From Xylocopa sonorina (lineage: Eukaryota; Arthropoda; Insecta; Hymenoptera; Apidae), in contig NC_135199.1 in assembly GCF_050948175.1 (NCBI RefSeq), positions 12,094,501 to 12,158,500 on the forward strand: 64,000 bases of DNA, given 5' to 3'. The position numbers and the translations under genes are program-made. Positions 22,551 to 34,314 of the stretch are shown here, in pieces. Below the pieces are notes generated by a model. The model was given only the letters and a program-made list of their open reading frames with translations, had not been told where the DNA came from and did not search any database. How positions within the stretch are numbered: the stretch's first letter is position 1; each line of letters begins with the position of its first letter.

Positions 22551-25500
22551 GGTCTAAAGTCAGACAAGAGCATTCTCGAGATTGGCTATATTTCAGGCCG
22601 CGCAACCGAAATACCGGGGCGCGTTTGACTGAACGTTTCGATGAAACGAACTAGAGCGTATAGAAACCGATACGCCGACGGATCCTCTCGCTATCCGGCC
22701 TCGATGTCGAAACGATCGAACGAGGATCGCGCGCGACTGCCGCCTTCGTTTCGATCTCTGCCCGGAGGATCACCCCGTGCGATTCACCCTCGGAAGTCGC
22801 CGAACCGCGGTGGACTGTTTCGAACCGCGTTGATCGCAGGGGAAACGAGCGCGGAGCCACACGCTCCGGGACTTGGAATAGAAATTTATGCTGCTGGTCG
22901 CGCGACTACGCTCGCCTAATTATGTTAATCGCCACGGAATTTCCGGCAGGTGAATTCACTCCTGTCGCGGGGTGCTACCGTGTGCTCGCGAGAAACATTT
23001 ACCCGACGCGGTAATTAGGGTGAAATCAAATTGCCACGGGGAAAGGTTAAGAGAGAGATGGGTATCCTCCTGGGCGATGGCGTGATATGTGGACCAATAA
23101 ACTGACGCGGAGTCTAATGGTCCGAGCGTCCGGAAGATCGATGCCGCTATTGGATTACCGACGTTCGCGAGTACGTGCCTGACGTTCCCGAAAGTAACGG
23201 GATCCAGGAATTATGAAGCGTTCATTTTCGAATCGGCAAGCTGCTCCGTCGACCGTACGTAGTTGTAACTTATTTTCTGTCGGAAAAAAGAAAACGCGCA
23301 ACGGGAAGTTAATTACAATGTTCGGACGAATATAAGGGAGGAGACGGAATTAAGAAGTCCGGGCTAAATTGATCCGAAGAAATTCTTCCTGCGCTATATA
23401 TTCAACCAGGACCCTGACTCGAGAGTGTTTTAACTCTCTCGGTTGAGTAATACTTTACTTTCGATGGGGAAAAAAAATGTTTCTGGAACGAGTGCCCTGA
23501 TCGTCGAGCGACGAGCCCGAGGACACGCGGTTGAAACGAAATGCACTAAAGAACGGAAACGCGGCAGCATTCGTGCCCTCTCGCGTAAATAGGTACCTTT
23601 TGTACCTCGTCTTTTTTTGTCCCTCCGTTTCACGGATTCCCCTGTCGGCGTTCGGCGAGAGGCGAGTATCGAAAATACGGGTGAAAGTTGCGAAACAATG
23701 CGAGGAACGTCGAGTTGGTAAAAGAGGAGGAAAAGAAAAGAGAACTATGCGGAACAAAGGAGAAAGCTAGTCATAGAGTTTGTTGGGGTCGTGGAAATGT
23801 GGTGTCAAGAGCCCCGCTGAACCCTGACGACCATCCAGGTATTTACCCGGTGCTCTCTGGAATGCCTTTGAGCGAATGAAGCTGTTATCGACCGCGCCAC
23901 CAGACGACTAACATGTTGTCTACCGGTCTAGAATCTAATTAATCCCTCGCTGCTAGCGCGGAATCAGAATGAGCCGCGTCATTCGTTCGAAACGCCGTGG
24001 CTGATGGATCACGGTAGCTGAAGCGTGTTTAATTACCGATGATCGAGCGAAATGGCGAAACGATCATCGATTACAGTCGATCCTGGTAGATCTATAAATC
24101 TAAAAAGCGTTAGCAGCCGTGTGCAAACAGAAGCAGCGAGGAAAGCGACGTTGACTGTGCAAGTTGATCTCTTTATTACAGTGCCCAAAAGTGCTCCCGA
24201 TACGTCGATTGGTACTTTCTTGATAAGAAAAATGTAAGTACTTCGTAGAGTAAATTCTGGTACAGCAAGTGCAAAGACGAGTATTTGTATACCTTACTGT
24301 AGAAAGCGTGAGAAGCGGAATGAAAAGCGGAAACTTGATCGTCACGAGCGCCATTTCGATCAAGGATTAACAATTTCGAGAAACAAGTAGCCATCGCGTT
24401 AACCCGTGGTTAATCGCGACTAGCGCTCGCTCGAGCAATCGGAGCTTCAACGAGTGTGACAAGAGGTAGATTCCAGAAAGTCTGCGAGAAAGGCGTCGAG
24501 GCGTTAAAATAGTGGCGGAGTGTAGAGGCCGTGGATCTTGGGCATGGTCAGGGTAGCGGACGGGACACGTCGTAGATCATAGAGGGCCGAGGGTCATTCA
24601 CGAGCGAGTAGAAAGCAGCCCTCTGGCCTCGGGATTTCATTATATCGCGAGAGTCGCTGGGTGCCGCCATTATTCACGCGCCTCCGGTTGCGTGGGCTCG
24701 CGGCCAGCAAGAGCTACTGTCAGCCGTGCTGAATTATAAGGGCGTTGCGACGCGCAACTGTTAATGCCCGTTAATCGCGAACCTTCTGGGAAACCTGAAG
24801 ACGCCCGATGCCGTGAGTCATACGCTCGAGAACCGCGTCTACGGCGTCCACCTCTGGCCGTTTCGGGGGTTTACCGTAAAAGACGCGAATCGGGTACGAG
24901 TTCGGATCGCTTTTGGACATCGTCAATCGCGGAGTAGAAACGCGCGCCTTTCAAGGTGAGCCGCGGAAATCTGTACGAACCGCAGAATGCATTTCTCTGC
25001 CCTCACGTCGGCTGAGAGCATCAAGGATAAGCGATTATAATAATGGCGGGAGCGCGGTCGGGCGAGGGCAAGAGCAAAACGAGCCCACCGACAGCCTTAA
25101 TATCCGCCGGTGCACGGGAAACGATCATTGTTAATGCGCAGTCAACATTCACGGGCAATTATTTACTTGTTCGACGCGTATTTTGTAATCTACGTAAACC
25201 AGAGTAATTACACACCTTCCTGTAATTACATGCAGATTATAATAATGTAACGTTGTTGCCGGTCGAATGTTTCTTGTTTCACCGGGCGGAGCGCGCCCTC
25301 GAAAATGGCAGCGAGCGGCGAACAACGCGCCACTTAACGTATCGTACGACGACCACCTCTCTGTACGTTATAGCCAGTCTGCAGATCGTCGATTGCTCTA
25401 AACCGATGATTTCTACGGAGCCTCCGCAGCCCGCTTATTCGTCGAATTATAGAGCGAGTCTTATCGCACGAACAACGGGCCAACCCGTTGCGCCCGCGTC

Positions 25501-25806
25501 TCCGCCATATTTGTATTAGATCCACGCGCACGGATCCAGGAGCCGTCGGTCGAGGAATCGGGGTACGTTTGACGGGCCGGGGGGGAAATAAATAATCGTG
25601 ACGGAGCACACCGGAGGGGTGGCGGAGGGCAGCGAAGAACGACAGAAGCGCGGAGCGGTATAACTGGCAGAAGCAGCCGGATCCCTCTCTCGACGACGCG
25701 GTCGAACGGACGTTCTTTCTGGACGAAACCCAATTAAGAAATGTTTTGTCCGGCTAGCGGGTAGGCAGCGGGTAGTTGTAGCAAGAAGAAGGAGGACGTG
25801 GACGCT
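22551..25806. other. non-coding stretch, no gene recognised
   Basis: No supported exon. AAG/GTGAGC at 24955-24960 is a donor-like string without a convincing exon before it. Minus-strand CT-rich runs occur near 23700-23770. The rest is ordinary CpG-rich sequence. Confidence 0.4.
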
Positions 25807-25841
25807 GAGGAGGAGGAGGAGGATGAGGATGAGGATGAGGA
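25807..25841 (+). repeat. (GGA)n and (GGATGA)n compound microsatellite
   Basis: GGA repeats pass into GAGGAT repeats. The flanks from 25560 to 25930 are purine-rich, so three overlapping minus-strand frames look Leu/Ser/Pro-rich; none is supported. Confidence 0.9.
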
Positions 25842-27104
25842 GCAGGGGGAGGGGGAGACAGAAGGGGAGGATCGAAGGAGAGGAATCGAATAAGAGCACG
25901 AAAAGCGGAGGCGAAGAAGGCCAGGGGAACGATCGAATATCGCAGCGTGAGTCCAAGGGGGATCGAGTCCTCGATCGTAGGTAGGATACACTCGAAGAGA
26001 GAGAATAAGCCGAGGGGTCCACACACAGCTCTTTCGCATAGGCGGTAGAACGGCAGCTGTTTGAGTCGAGCAAATTAGTAGCCGGCACGTGATTGGTCTG
26101 TTGCCGCCCCGTCTATATTGCAATAACCACCGGAGCCACGCCGCAATACTTCCGAGCGTCACGAGCGAAAGAGAGACCGTCCGTTTCTCTTCCCTTATAC
26201 CCCTTGCGAGTGCGTGCGCGCGCGAGCTCGCACTCGCAACGGTCCACGCTGTTCCCTCTACCTTTCTTTATTCTCTTTAACCCCCGTCTCCTCTTTCCTT
26301 ATCCCCCTCGACCCACCCCCTCGATCCATCCTTCCTCTCCTCCCTGAACTCCTCTCTCGAAACCCTTCCGCGCCAGCTCGCAATTTACTCGCGATATCTT
26401 TATGCCGGAATTTACGAGCAGATAATCATCGGAGGGATGTTCCGGCATTTTTGCGGGCAAATTATTATTATTTATATTGAGAGATACCCCGCGGACAGAG
26501 ATCCAACGACTCGGTCGGCATTAATTAACTCGGGGGTTCCGCGGTGATCTGCGCCCGAAAAGAAAATGTCTTTATTACGCGCCGATCGGCCGGCACCCGC
26601 GTCCACCTTGCCAGTTAATCTCGCCCTGTTAACCCTTCCACTGCGTAATCAGATCACGGCGAACACGAACGCGGCAATTCGAACGCGTTACACCCGCTCT
26701 TTAGTCGTGAAAATTGTTTGACCATCTGATGTAATTGTCGATCCGCGCGATACATTCTGCAATAATTATTACGTTACCGGTAACACAGTTGGACATGGCA
26801 TGCGGGGAGGTCAAAAGCATTCCTTCCCTCTGCGCGCGAAACAGTAAAACGTTTCAATTCGAACGATCGATGAAATAATTACGGAGATTAAGTCTCGCAA
26901 GTTCCGAACCGCGGCGAGGACGTCGTACGCGAAATTTCGAAACCGTTGAGAACACGTACAGACGTTGGAATCAAGTTTGGGGGATATAGACGGCAAATTA
27001 CAGGGTAGACGAAGGGGCTATTTGACGCCAGGCGGACGCAATTAAATCACGACGATGCTTTACGCTCGCCCGCTGTCGCCCGCCGACTCTCTTCATTTCG
27101 CTGT
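25842..27104. other. non-coding stretch with a hairpin and AT-rich patch
   Basis: C/T-rich at 26180-26350. ATGCCGGAA (26402-26410) is inverted at 26440-26448 with a 29-base loop. AT-rich with ATTATTATTATTTAT near 26462. No exon supported. Confidence 0.4.
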
Positions 27105-27135
27105 GACGACGACGACGACGACAACGACGACGACG
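27105..27135 (+). repeat. (GAC)n microsatellite
   Basis: About ten GAC units with one ACA interruption. It gives poly-Thr or poly-Val in shadow frames. Confidence 0.95.
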
Positions 27136-28041
27136 CGAATCTCTTCTTCTCTGCGAGCGTGTTCGCAGCGCGCGGCTCTTTCTCTCCTTCGAACACCGCT
27201 CGTGGACGTGTTCCTTCCTCCCTGGCGTTCCCTCCACTTGCCCGTTATCCCTTCGCCTCGTCGCGGTGCGCGCGATGCTTCCCGGAATTGAGGGAAAATA
27301 AAACTCACGAGGAGAATACAGCACGAAGAAGAGAGAAGGATCGCGGCTGGGCAGAGGGTACGACGAAGAGAGACGGGAGAGAGGGTTGTAAAGGGGATGG
27401 GAATGGCGGAGAGGGGCGTCACGGAACTCATGCAACGTGAGCGGGCCCAAGGCACGACCGCTGTTGCTGGTGTGCCGTTGCCCCGTTGCTGCTCGGCTGC
27501 CGGTCTGCGCTGGCTGATGCCGAGAGGAGCCCTCGAGAGCGCGCGGTATCTACCTATCTTGATGCGATACAAGCAGCCACCTTCTATGCGATATAATCCC
27601 ATTGCCGATGGGATCCGACGTGTTGCGCTGCTCGACGAAACCGTGCTAAGATAGAGGGGGTCGTAAATCCTCACTAGCTACCGTCCTGCTGACTGGCTCC
27701 AACGAGCCAAGTTCCCTTGCGCCTTATAAAGCGCTTACCCCCCTAACCGACCGAACTGTCCCTTCCCATCGTGACGACGAGCTACGCGTCTATGACCGAT
27801 CACGCTCGATACTTCGCGATCGTGTACCGTCCGCACTTTTATCAATTACGCTTGGAAGTAAAATAAAAAAAAAAAAAGAAAAGGAAGAAACGTTTAGATC
27901 GTAGCCGCGTTTTATCTCGACGCGTGCAGACGGACGAGGCAGGAAGCTACCGTTCCAGGTCGAACCTATCGTTTAACCGTGAGTATTCTAGCGCACTCGA
28001 GCATGACTAGTAGCGTTCGAAAAGACGATGTAGCTACTTAC
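27136..28041. other. non-coding stretch
   Basis: Purine-rich at 27285-27440. TATAAAG at about 27725 has no initiator at the right distance. A13 at 27865-27877. No exon supported. Confidence 0.4.
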
Positions 28042-28104
28042 TCGTACCCCGACAACGTTCGCTTCTTCGTTCGTAACTAGATTAGGATCTAGCGGGAGGC
28101 TTAC
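28042..28104 (-). other. candidate recursive-splice exon (63 nt) or cassette microexon
   Basis: On the minus strand the sequence CTCTAAC (a good branch point) is followed by a T-rich tract and TTGTTACAG, then immediately GTAAGC. Sixty-three bases later comes CGA/GTAAGT (plus 28036-28041). The stretch is open in one frame only, phase 0 to phase 0, and its 21 residues include SLPLDPNLVTNEEANVVG, a composition unlike the surrounding shadow frames. An exon that starts with GTAAG regenerates a donor at the junction, which defines a recursive splice site. Alternatives are an ordinary 63-nt cassette exon, or chance. A similar site lies at 51030-51071 on the same strand. Confidence 0.38.
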
Positions 28105-28107
28105 CTG

Positions 28108-29200
28108 TAACAAAACGAAAAACAGATCCGGTTAGAGTGACGTGTACTCGCGCGACGAGCGATCGCAAATAGATGCTAACGATATATCGCGCGGTGGCAA
28201 TCAACGCGGTTCACGCGGTACGTTTTCGCTCGATGGCGTGCACGTACGCAGGGGCTTCATGATCACCGGGTAACAGCGGGTGGGTAACGATTACTGAAAC
28301 GCTGCGCGCGGTTGGACACCGTCGTCGTCTCTCGAGCGTTCGCGCCGGCATCGGGAACGCGTTCCCCGTGTGTCTTCATCCTCGTCGCGCCGTTTCAACG
28401 ATCGTTAAAGTTAATGCGACGTATACCGAAGTAGGGCAGATTGCTCGGCCCGATCGCACGTACGCTCATTACGCGTTCCACGTCGCATAGCTTCATCGCG
28501 GCGTGCCGGCTCGAGCCGCTGTCCGCTCGTTCGTCGTCGTTAACGAAGAAAACGCGAGCCGAAAGTCGAAACGAACCGATCCGATTAAATCAACCGGACC
28601 CGCCGGCGAGGGACGCGACTCGAACCGCGCGAGCCCGCCATTCGCCTCTCCTTCCCTCCCTCCCTCTCGTACGCCGGGTTTTACCCCCGCGGTATTCGAG
28701 GGAATTTCGAGGAAACAGAGTTGTCGGATACCAACGGGAAAGAAAGTCACCGCGGAACGATGAAAAAGATGTACGAGCTCCGCTCGATGGGACGACACAT
28801 AGAAGCTGCTAGAAAGACTGATAGTCCTCCGCGTTTCATTACCACCTTGGGAACCGGTAACGCGGCCATTTTCTATTCGCCTCACGCGGCACACCGGCCG
28901 GTGGTGGCCGATCGTCGAAATTGAGCCTCTCCTACGGGGAGAAAAACGCAAGCCGAGCACGCGAACGAAGCGGTGGCTTCTTTTGCGCAATTATATCGTG
29001 GAACGGCAGGCGGGGCGAAGGGGTGGGGAACGGTGGTTGGTGCGGCAGTTTCTTTCGACAGAGGCCATCTTTAATGAGCAATACGGGGAAAGACGAGCTG
29101 TCGAAACGGACCGGCGTAATTTCAAAAGTGGCCCCTCCGATTTGATCGACGTTCCGTTCGCGGACTTGTATATTTCGGGGTAGCGCTAGATGGTACCGAC
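28108..29200. other. non-coding stretch, no gene recognised
   Basis: The first 40 bases are the branch and pyrimidine tract of the minus-strand acceptor above. The rest holds overlapping Arg/Ser-rich frames only. Confidence 0.4.
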
Positions 29201-29220
29201 GGTGGTGGTGGTGGTTGTGG
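29201..29220 (+). repeat. (GGT)n run
   Basis: Six GGT-like units with one TGT; short. Confidence 0.85.
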
Positions 29221-29288
29221 TGAACGCGCGCAAAACTGCAAGGCGCGCAACGGTAGAGGGCGAAGCACGGCCGGGAGAAAGAAAAGGA

Positions 29289-29312
29289 AGAGAGAGCGAG
29301 AGAGAGAGAGAG
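29289..29312 (+). repeat. (GA)n run
   Basis: GA repeat with one GC interruption. Confidence 0.9.
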
Positions 29313-29650
29313 GAGATGAAAAAGGCAAGAGGAGAGGTGGACGACGGAGGGCCTTTAGGAAACGCGGTATTCAGGAACCCGGGCTTGGAAAAAGTGGTAG
29401 GTTGGGCCTGACGAGTCGCCATCTCTGCCGGCGTCACATCACGTAGCGGGTCCCGAATGGCGGGCTCCGAGATATAACGAACCGTCGTCGGCGAGAAAAA
29501 GTTGGACGATGCCTGTTGCGTACCGCGCGTCGCCGCTACATCCGACGCTATATACCTGGCTTCTCGTCGTGGAAGAAGGACGCGAAGGAAAGTCAGAGCG
29601 GAGGCAGCAGGTACGAGAGACACGTAGTAAGTAAAGAATCGAGAAGAGAG

Positions 29651-29657
<7 letters not shown>

Positions 29658-29689
<32 letters not shown>
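29658..29689 (+). repeat. (AG)n microsatellite
   Basis: About sixteen AG units, purine-rich for 60 bases around. Confidence 0.95.
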
Positions 29690-29692
<3 letters not shown>

Positions 29693-30605
29693 TGGTTAGG
29701 GGGGTAGGGGAGAAGAACGGAGTAAAGAACAGAAAGGAACGGACCAGGTCCTCGTTCTTTCAACCAGCCACTTTCGTTCCTGGCCGCATTCAGCGAACGG
29801 GAGGCCCCAGGCAGGGGCTAATGGGACGCAATTAAACGATTGGTATCAAAGAGCACCGCCGGTCGCGCTCGCGGGAATGTCGCGAACTAGATGGCAATGC
29901 CGGGGCTGTACAACGGCAGCAGCCAGCGGAGGAGCACACAGAAGCCCCACGGTTGATTCGCTGCCGTGGAGAGGACGAGTCTAGAAAAATCTCGGCCACG
30001 TCCAATTCCATCTCATTAGTGGAGGGAAACGGCAGCTGATGCTTGTCTCTCTTGCGGTCTTAGCGCAAGAAGAAGAAGCGTTCGGAAGCCATGTATGGAA
30101 CCGGTCTCCCTCTGTCTCCCTATCTATACACCCGTATATACTCCGACCGGAGAATATACCGGGTGTCGCCCACGTACCTCGTATTTCTCCTCGCGCTACG
30201 TACGGACAGCTGCGCGGAAGATCTAGCGTTCTTGTGTACGCTAACCACGCTCCTCCTCGGGAGACAGCGGGATAAGGACGCCGGGAAGTTGGCCTAGCCG
30301 CGAACTTCTGCATCGAGATCAGAGGATAACGCGACCCTTGTGCACTCGACTCGGTGTAGCCGCGAACACCGAACGACTCTACCGTGCCTCGGACCGACAC
30401 CATCGCGCCTCCTCGTCTCTGATCGATGCTCCCCAGTCCCTCCACGATTTCGCCTCGTTTCTTTCTGCATTTACCAAATTATTTACGCGTACGCATACTT
30501 GTACTTTTACAGACGACGATCGAAAGTCGTTCGTACCAAATCCGAGTACGAGTTTCCTCTACACGGGACTAAATCAACCACGTCAATTCCTTCTCAAGTC
30601 CTAAA
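29690..30605. other. non-coding stretch with one acceptor-like site
   Basis: ACTTGTACTTTTACAG ends at 30512 and is a good acceptor. It is followed by two open frames (29 and 32 codons) that both reach a stop near 30605-30612, so the coding phase cannot be chosen. Confidence 0.35.
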
Positions 30606-30608
30606 AAG

Positions 30609-31298
30609 TTGAAGCCCCAAACCTGTTCCCGCAACTTTTTCGATCCTACGACCATCGATTTCCAAACGCATCCCAGACATACCTCAAATCTTCCAACAAG
30701 AGCAACAGCGGTCGCGCAAAACGCGTCGCAGAGAACGAGTAGGAGCAGCGGCAGCGGCAGCAGCAGCAGCAGCAGCAGCGACAGCAGCAACAACAACAGC
30801 AGCAGCAGCAGTTGGACAAGACACCCCGTACATGTGGGCCGCGCTTATATTCCGTATGTGCATACATTCTACACGTATATACCCCCGCGCGCAGGCCATA
30901 CCTGCATGCAGCATGCACATGCATGCGCCGCAAAACAAAGCGAGCTCGTTAGGAGGTGCATTGCAACGACTGCACTCTTTGCTCTCCGGTACATCCTGCT
31001 GGCGGCCGGGGTCCGCCGACTTCGGCCTCCGGCCGGCTCGCCTCTCTTTTGCCCGTTTCTCGCCACCACGAACAAACTCATACTCGAACACGCTTTGGCT
31101 TTGTTCGTTGGTTCGGTACCAGTCGCCGAGGAAAGGGTAATTGCCTCCAGTCTCTACCGGCAATGTTCGAGAGATCCCTTTGGCAAACCGTGGAATTGCG
31201 TATCGTACCGTGAGATCGATCGTGTAAACTGCGCGGCAGTCGGCGAACGAGTCCCTGATATACGGCGGTACGCCGAGCAGGCAGGCCAGTCCACCTAG
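30609..31298 (+). other. long plus-strand open frame with poly-Ser/Asn tract
   Basis: The frame is open for about 230 codons, the longest on the plus strand, ending TAG at 31296-31298. It starts without an ATG; the first in-frame ATG comes about 98 codons in, at 30903. The (CAG)n tract reads as Ser with Asn and Asp, a pattern common in insect transcription factors, followed by a His/Ala-rich segment. AACAAG/AGC near 30700 could be an acceptor. No domain recognised. The same repeat reads poly-Ala on the minus strand, and a frame of 258 codons exists there too, which weakens the coding case. Confidence 0.18.
30744..30811 (+). repeat. (CAG)n trinucleotide tract
   Basis: CAG/CGG/CAA units over 68 bases: runs of pure CAG at 30759-30779 and 30790-30811, broken by GAC and CAA units. 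Confidence 0.95.
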
Positions 31299-33290
31299 GA
31301 TTTCAGAGATAAGGCGGCTACTAGTTTCGCGTATGGTAAGCGAGAAAAAGCGTTTCGCGAGCGCATTTCCATTGGAAAATACACCCGATCGGCGAGCGAG
31401 GGGGCGAGGGGCCACGCGAGACGGGGTTCGATAACGAATCGAGGCTGTTTTTGCGAGCAATTTTTACGGCTCCTTCCTGGAACGCCACGGAGCCGAATGG
31501 ACGCCTCGCGAAGGATACGGTAGCCTTAAGGTCGAGACGCGAACCCGTACAGTGAAATATCGCCTTATTAATGCCAACCGCTTCATTAACGTCAAGCGTT
31601 AACACGTGCACGGTCGGTCGGGAGGCAATCCGGGTATCCGGAGTGAAATTATTTCGCGGTGCGCTCTCCCGGGCACGGTTAATAGAGGGGGTGGGGAACG
31701 CGGGCGAACGGTTCGCTTGTCGATAAAGAGCGGATCCTTCATAAGCGCGGCAAACCGCATAACTCTCGTGCGCGGCAGACAAGCAGAATAAGAGGAAATA
31801 TGGGAGGTGATCGGCCTCTCTTCGAGGTGGAGTCATGCGAGCGCGACCGTGTAGCCCTGGCTGCGAAGAGGAAGATGGAGAAAAAAGATCGCGTGAGCGA
31901 AAGAGAGAAGCCCGCCGGGCCCCAACGGAAAGAGTCAGCGCCAGAGAAAGAGAGAGAGAGGTCTGAGCGAGCGCCAACTGGGCCGACATAGCTCTCGACT
32001 CTCCAGGACGAGTTTATGCGATTTTTACACTCGATCTGATTTTTTGGCGGCGCGCCTCGCTCTCGCGAGACAGATATATGTCCCACGGCCATACAAGAGC
32101 CGCGCGTATAAAGACATCGAAGCGAAAGCCAACGAGAATTCCTCATCCCATCCTCTCGGCTCACCCTGCTGTTCCCTCTTCGGCCTCGCTCCTCTCCTTC
32201 GCGGGCCACGGTACCCCATCATCCTCTTTTGCCACCATACTTGGTATACCCCTCTTCCTTCCCGGCCGCCTCCCTTCCCATCGACCGCCACCACCATCCC
32301 CACCGAGCCCCCCATTCCCTCCCCTTCCACCGTCCATCGGGCCCAGCCGTCGCGGGCCCAGCAACGGGAACAAGAACACGAAGAGTCGAAGGGCCTCGCC
32401 CATAACCGGTTCACTCTCTCTCGTCATCGCGCTCTCCTCTACTCCGCCTCGACTTAACCGGCAACCGACCTAACTTACCTACCTGATCCACATAGATATG
32501 CCCACGATCGGAAACCCAATAAACTGTTGCTTAATCGCGCCACCGCTCTGTGACATACATTTCGCGCGGCGGTTCGCGTCGTGCGTAGATCAATCCGCGG
32601 GCGAACACGCGCGCCATGCCTGTCCCTCCGTCGAACCGCTCTTCGCGGGGTGAAAGGTCGCCTAGCGTGGGTTTACCCTCTCGCTGCTAGGCGTAAGGAC
32701 GGGCACAGGTGACGTGTGCGTTCGCGTCGTCGATCCTCGCGACGATCGCGCGTTAATTCCACCGCGTTCGACCGCGACGCGATCGGTACCGGTTAATGCC
32801 GGAGTCTCTGGACAACGCAACCCCTCGAAACACGCGTTTCATCGATGCAAGACGTGTAATAATAACATCGACGATACGGCGATGCTCCTCTCCGAGCAAA
32901 TAGACGAGAGCCCGCTCTCTCGATCTGCCTTTTCGAGCGAGCGGAATACCAAAGAGTGAGAGAGAGAGAAAAAGAGCGATCGTTTGCGAGTCGCGGGCCT
33001 GTAATTTCCGCGTATCCCGGGCAGCGGTGAGAAAAAAAAGCCGATCGACCGGCGACATCGCTCATCGGGCCAAAAGAATGGTCCAATTTGCGGGACTCGT
33101 TCGGCGCGGCGTACCGGCCGCCATCGCGCATCGGTGCGTGCACCTTCGACGACGACCATAATGACGGGCAGGACGAAAAAGAAGACCGTTCGGTTCGATG
33201 GTTCGCCGGAACCGTTTTACTCGATGGCAGACACGCGAGCACGCGAGCGTTCATTCGCGACGAAAATAAGGGGGTTGTCGATTCGACGGT
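31299..33290. other. non-coding stretch, C/T-rich in the middle
   Basis: Overlapping frames of up to 222 codons on the minus strand show no domain. C/T-rich at 32150-32450 (Pro/Ser-rich shadows). A minus-strand TAG/GTAAGT at about 32471-32480 is a donor-like string. TATAAAG at about 32106 lacks an initiator. Confidence 0.4.
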
Positions 33291-33410
33291 CGAGTAACAG
33301 GAAGACGGAGGGCGGGAGGGAAAAAAGATATCTCGGTAAAAAAGAGAAGAGGGAAAAGAAAAAGGAGGAAAGAGACGGGGGATGGTTGGGAAGGGGAGGG
33401 GTGAGAGGGA
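33291..33410 (+). repeat. purine-rich tract before a candidate exon
   Basis: About 120 bases are nearly all A and G on the plus strand. This could be a purine-rich leader, a GAGA-factor target or a triplex-forming tract. It reads Lys/Glu/Arg-rich in one frame. Confidence 0.6.
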
Positions 33411-33472
33411 ATGGAGAAGTACTCGCGCGTATACGGGCCAAGCTCGGGCTCGCTGTACATAAGCAACGACAG
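33411..33472 (+). CDS. candidate first coding exon with a strong donor
   Basis: ATG with G at -3 and +4 opens 20 codons that read MEKYSRVYGPSSG followed by SLYISND, ending two bases into a codon at ACAG/GTAAGA (donor at 33473). Without splicing the next codon is a stop, so the frame makes sense only as a spliced exon. The Tyr/Ser-rich, balanced composition differs from the shadow frames here. I could not match it to a known N-terminus. The upstream 120 bases are purine-rich with no acceptor, which fits an initial rather than an internal exon. No downstream exon of the right phase was identified in the window. Confidence 0.3.
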
Positions 33473-34269
33473 GTAAGAGTGCAAAAGCGAGAGCAAAGAG
33501 TTAAAAGAAGAAACGCTCGGTGGAACAGCGTCCACTCATCACGCGGCGTGTAGCCGGCCTTTACATAAGCGACCATGCCGCCTGGCGGTGAGAGCGAACG
33601 AACGCTTTTACAACTCAATGCAGAGCCCTCCCGAAGGCCCCTCCGGGCAATCTTTTTCTCTCTGTTCATCGCCCGCGTTCCCTGGCCGCCGTCTCTCTTC
33701 CCTTCTCCCTTCAACCACTCGCCCTTCTTCGGGCGTCGCATGTTTCTCTCCCTTGCGAGAAGGACCAGTTGTACCGGCGTATGTACGCGCGCGTACCACT
33801 CTTTCCTCTCCTTTCTTCCTTACCGAACGTACGCGCCGTTCGCGCATTTATATTCCCGCGGAGAAGACCGGCTTATTCGCCTCTTCTGACGTTCGACGCC
33901 TATCTGGACGAACGAACACCGAAAGGTTGTTCGCTACGACCGATCCGATCCGCCGTCGCGACGGTGTCGTTCGCCATCACCTTTTTCCACCCCCTCCCAA
34001 TGGACTATCCGAATTCTCTACTACGCGACCACCCTCCTGATTTTCTTAAGGACGATCGATCCTTCGCGCGCGATGCACGCCCGAGAAGCAAACCGTATCG
34101 CGTGGAAAATTGTCCGCGCGCACGGAATACACGCGGAGCGATACACGTTTCGGCCGGAAACTGGAGCGCAATTAACTGAGATTGATAATTAGCGGCGAGG
34201 CCAAGGCTCACGGCCACGGGGATGGCTCGTCCTCGAGCAAAAAATGATCAAACGGCGTAGAAGTAAGAG
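33473..34269. other. non-coding stretch, C/T-rich
   Basis: C/T-rich at 33650-33860. Overlapping frames of about 104-150 codons in three registers follow that bias. No exon supported. Confidence 0.4.
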
Positions 34270-34314
34270 TTAATTATCGCGTTCGTATGACTTCGGTACG
34301 GACGCGATAATTAA
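34270..34314. ncRNA. near-perfect 18-bp hairpin, possible structured RNA or cruciform
   Basis: The left arm is 34270-34287 (starts TTAATTATCGCG), the loop 34288-34296 (TGACTTCGG), and the right arm 34297-34314. All 18 pairs match, with a single G-U (T versus C in the complement). A chance stem this long with so short a loop is not expected in 64 kb. It is shorter than a usual pre-miRNA and matches none I know. It might be a small MITE-like remnant, a regulatory cruciform, or an RNA hairpin of the transcript that spans it. Confidence 0.45.

Noticed and set aside
30513..30612. Terminal exon after TTTTACAG
   Set aside because: Two frames end within eight bases of each other and neither peptide is better; phase cannot be chosen.
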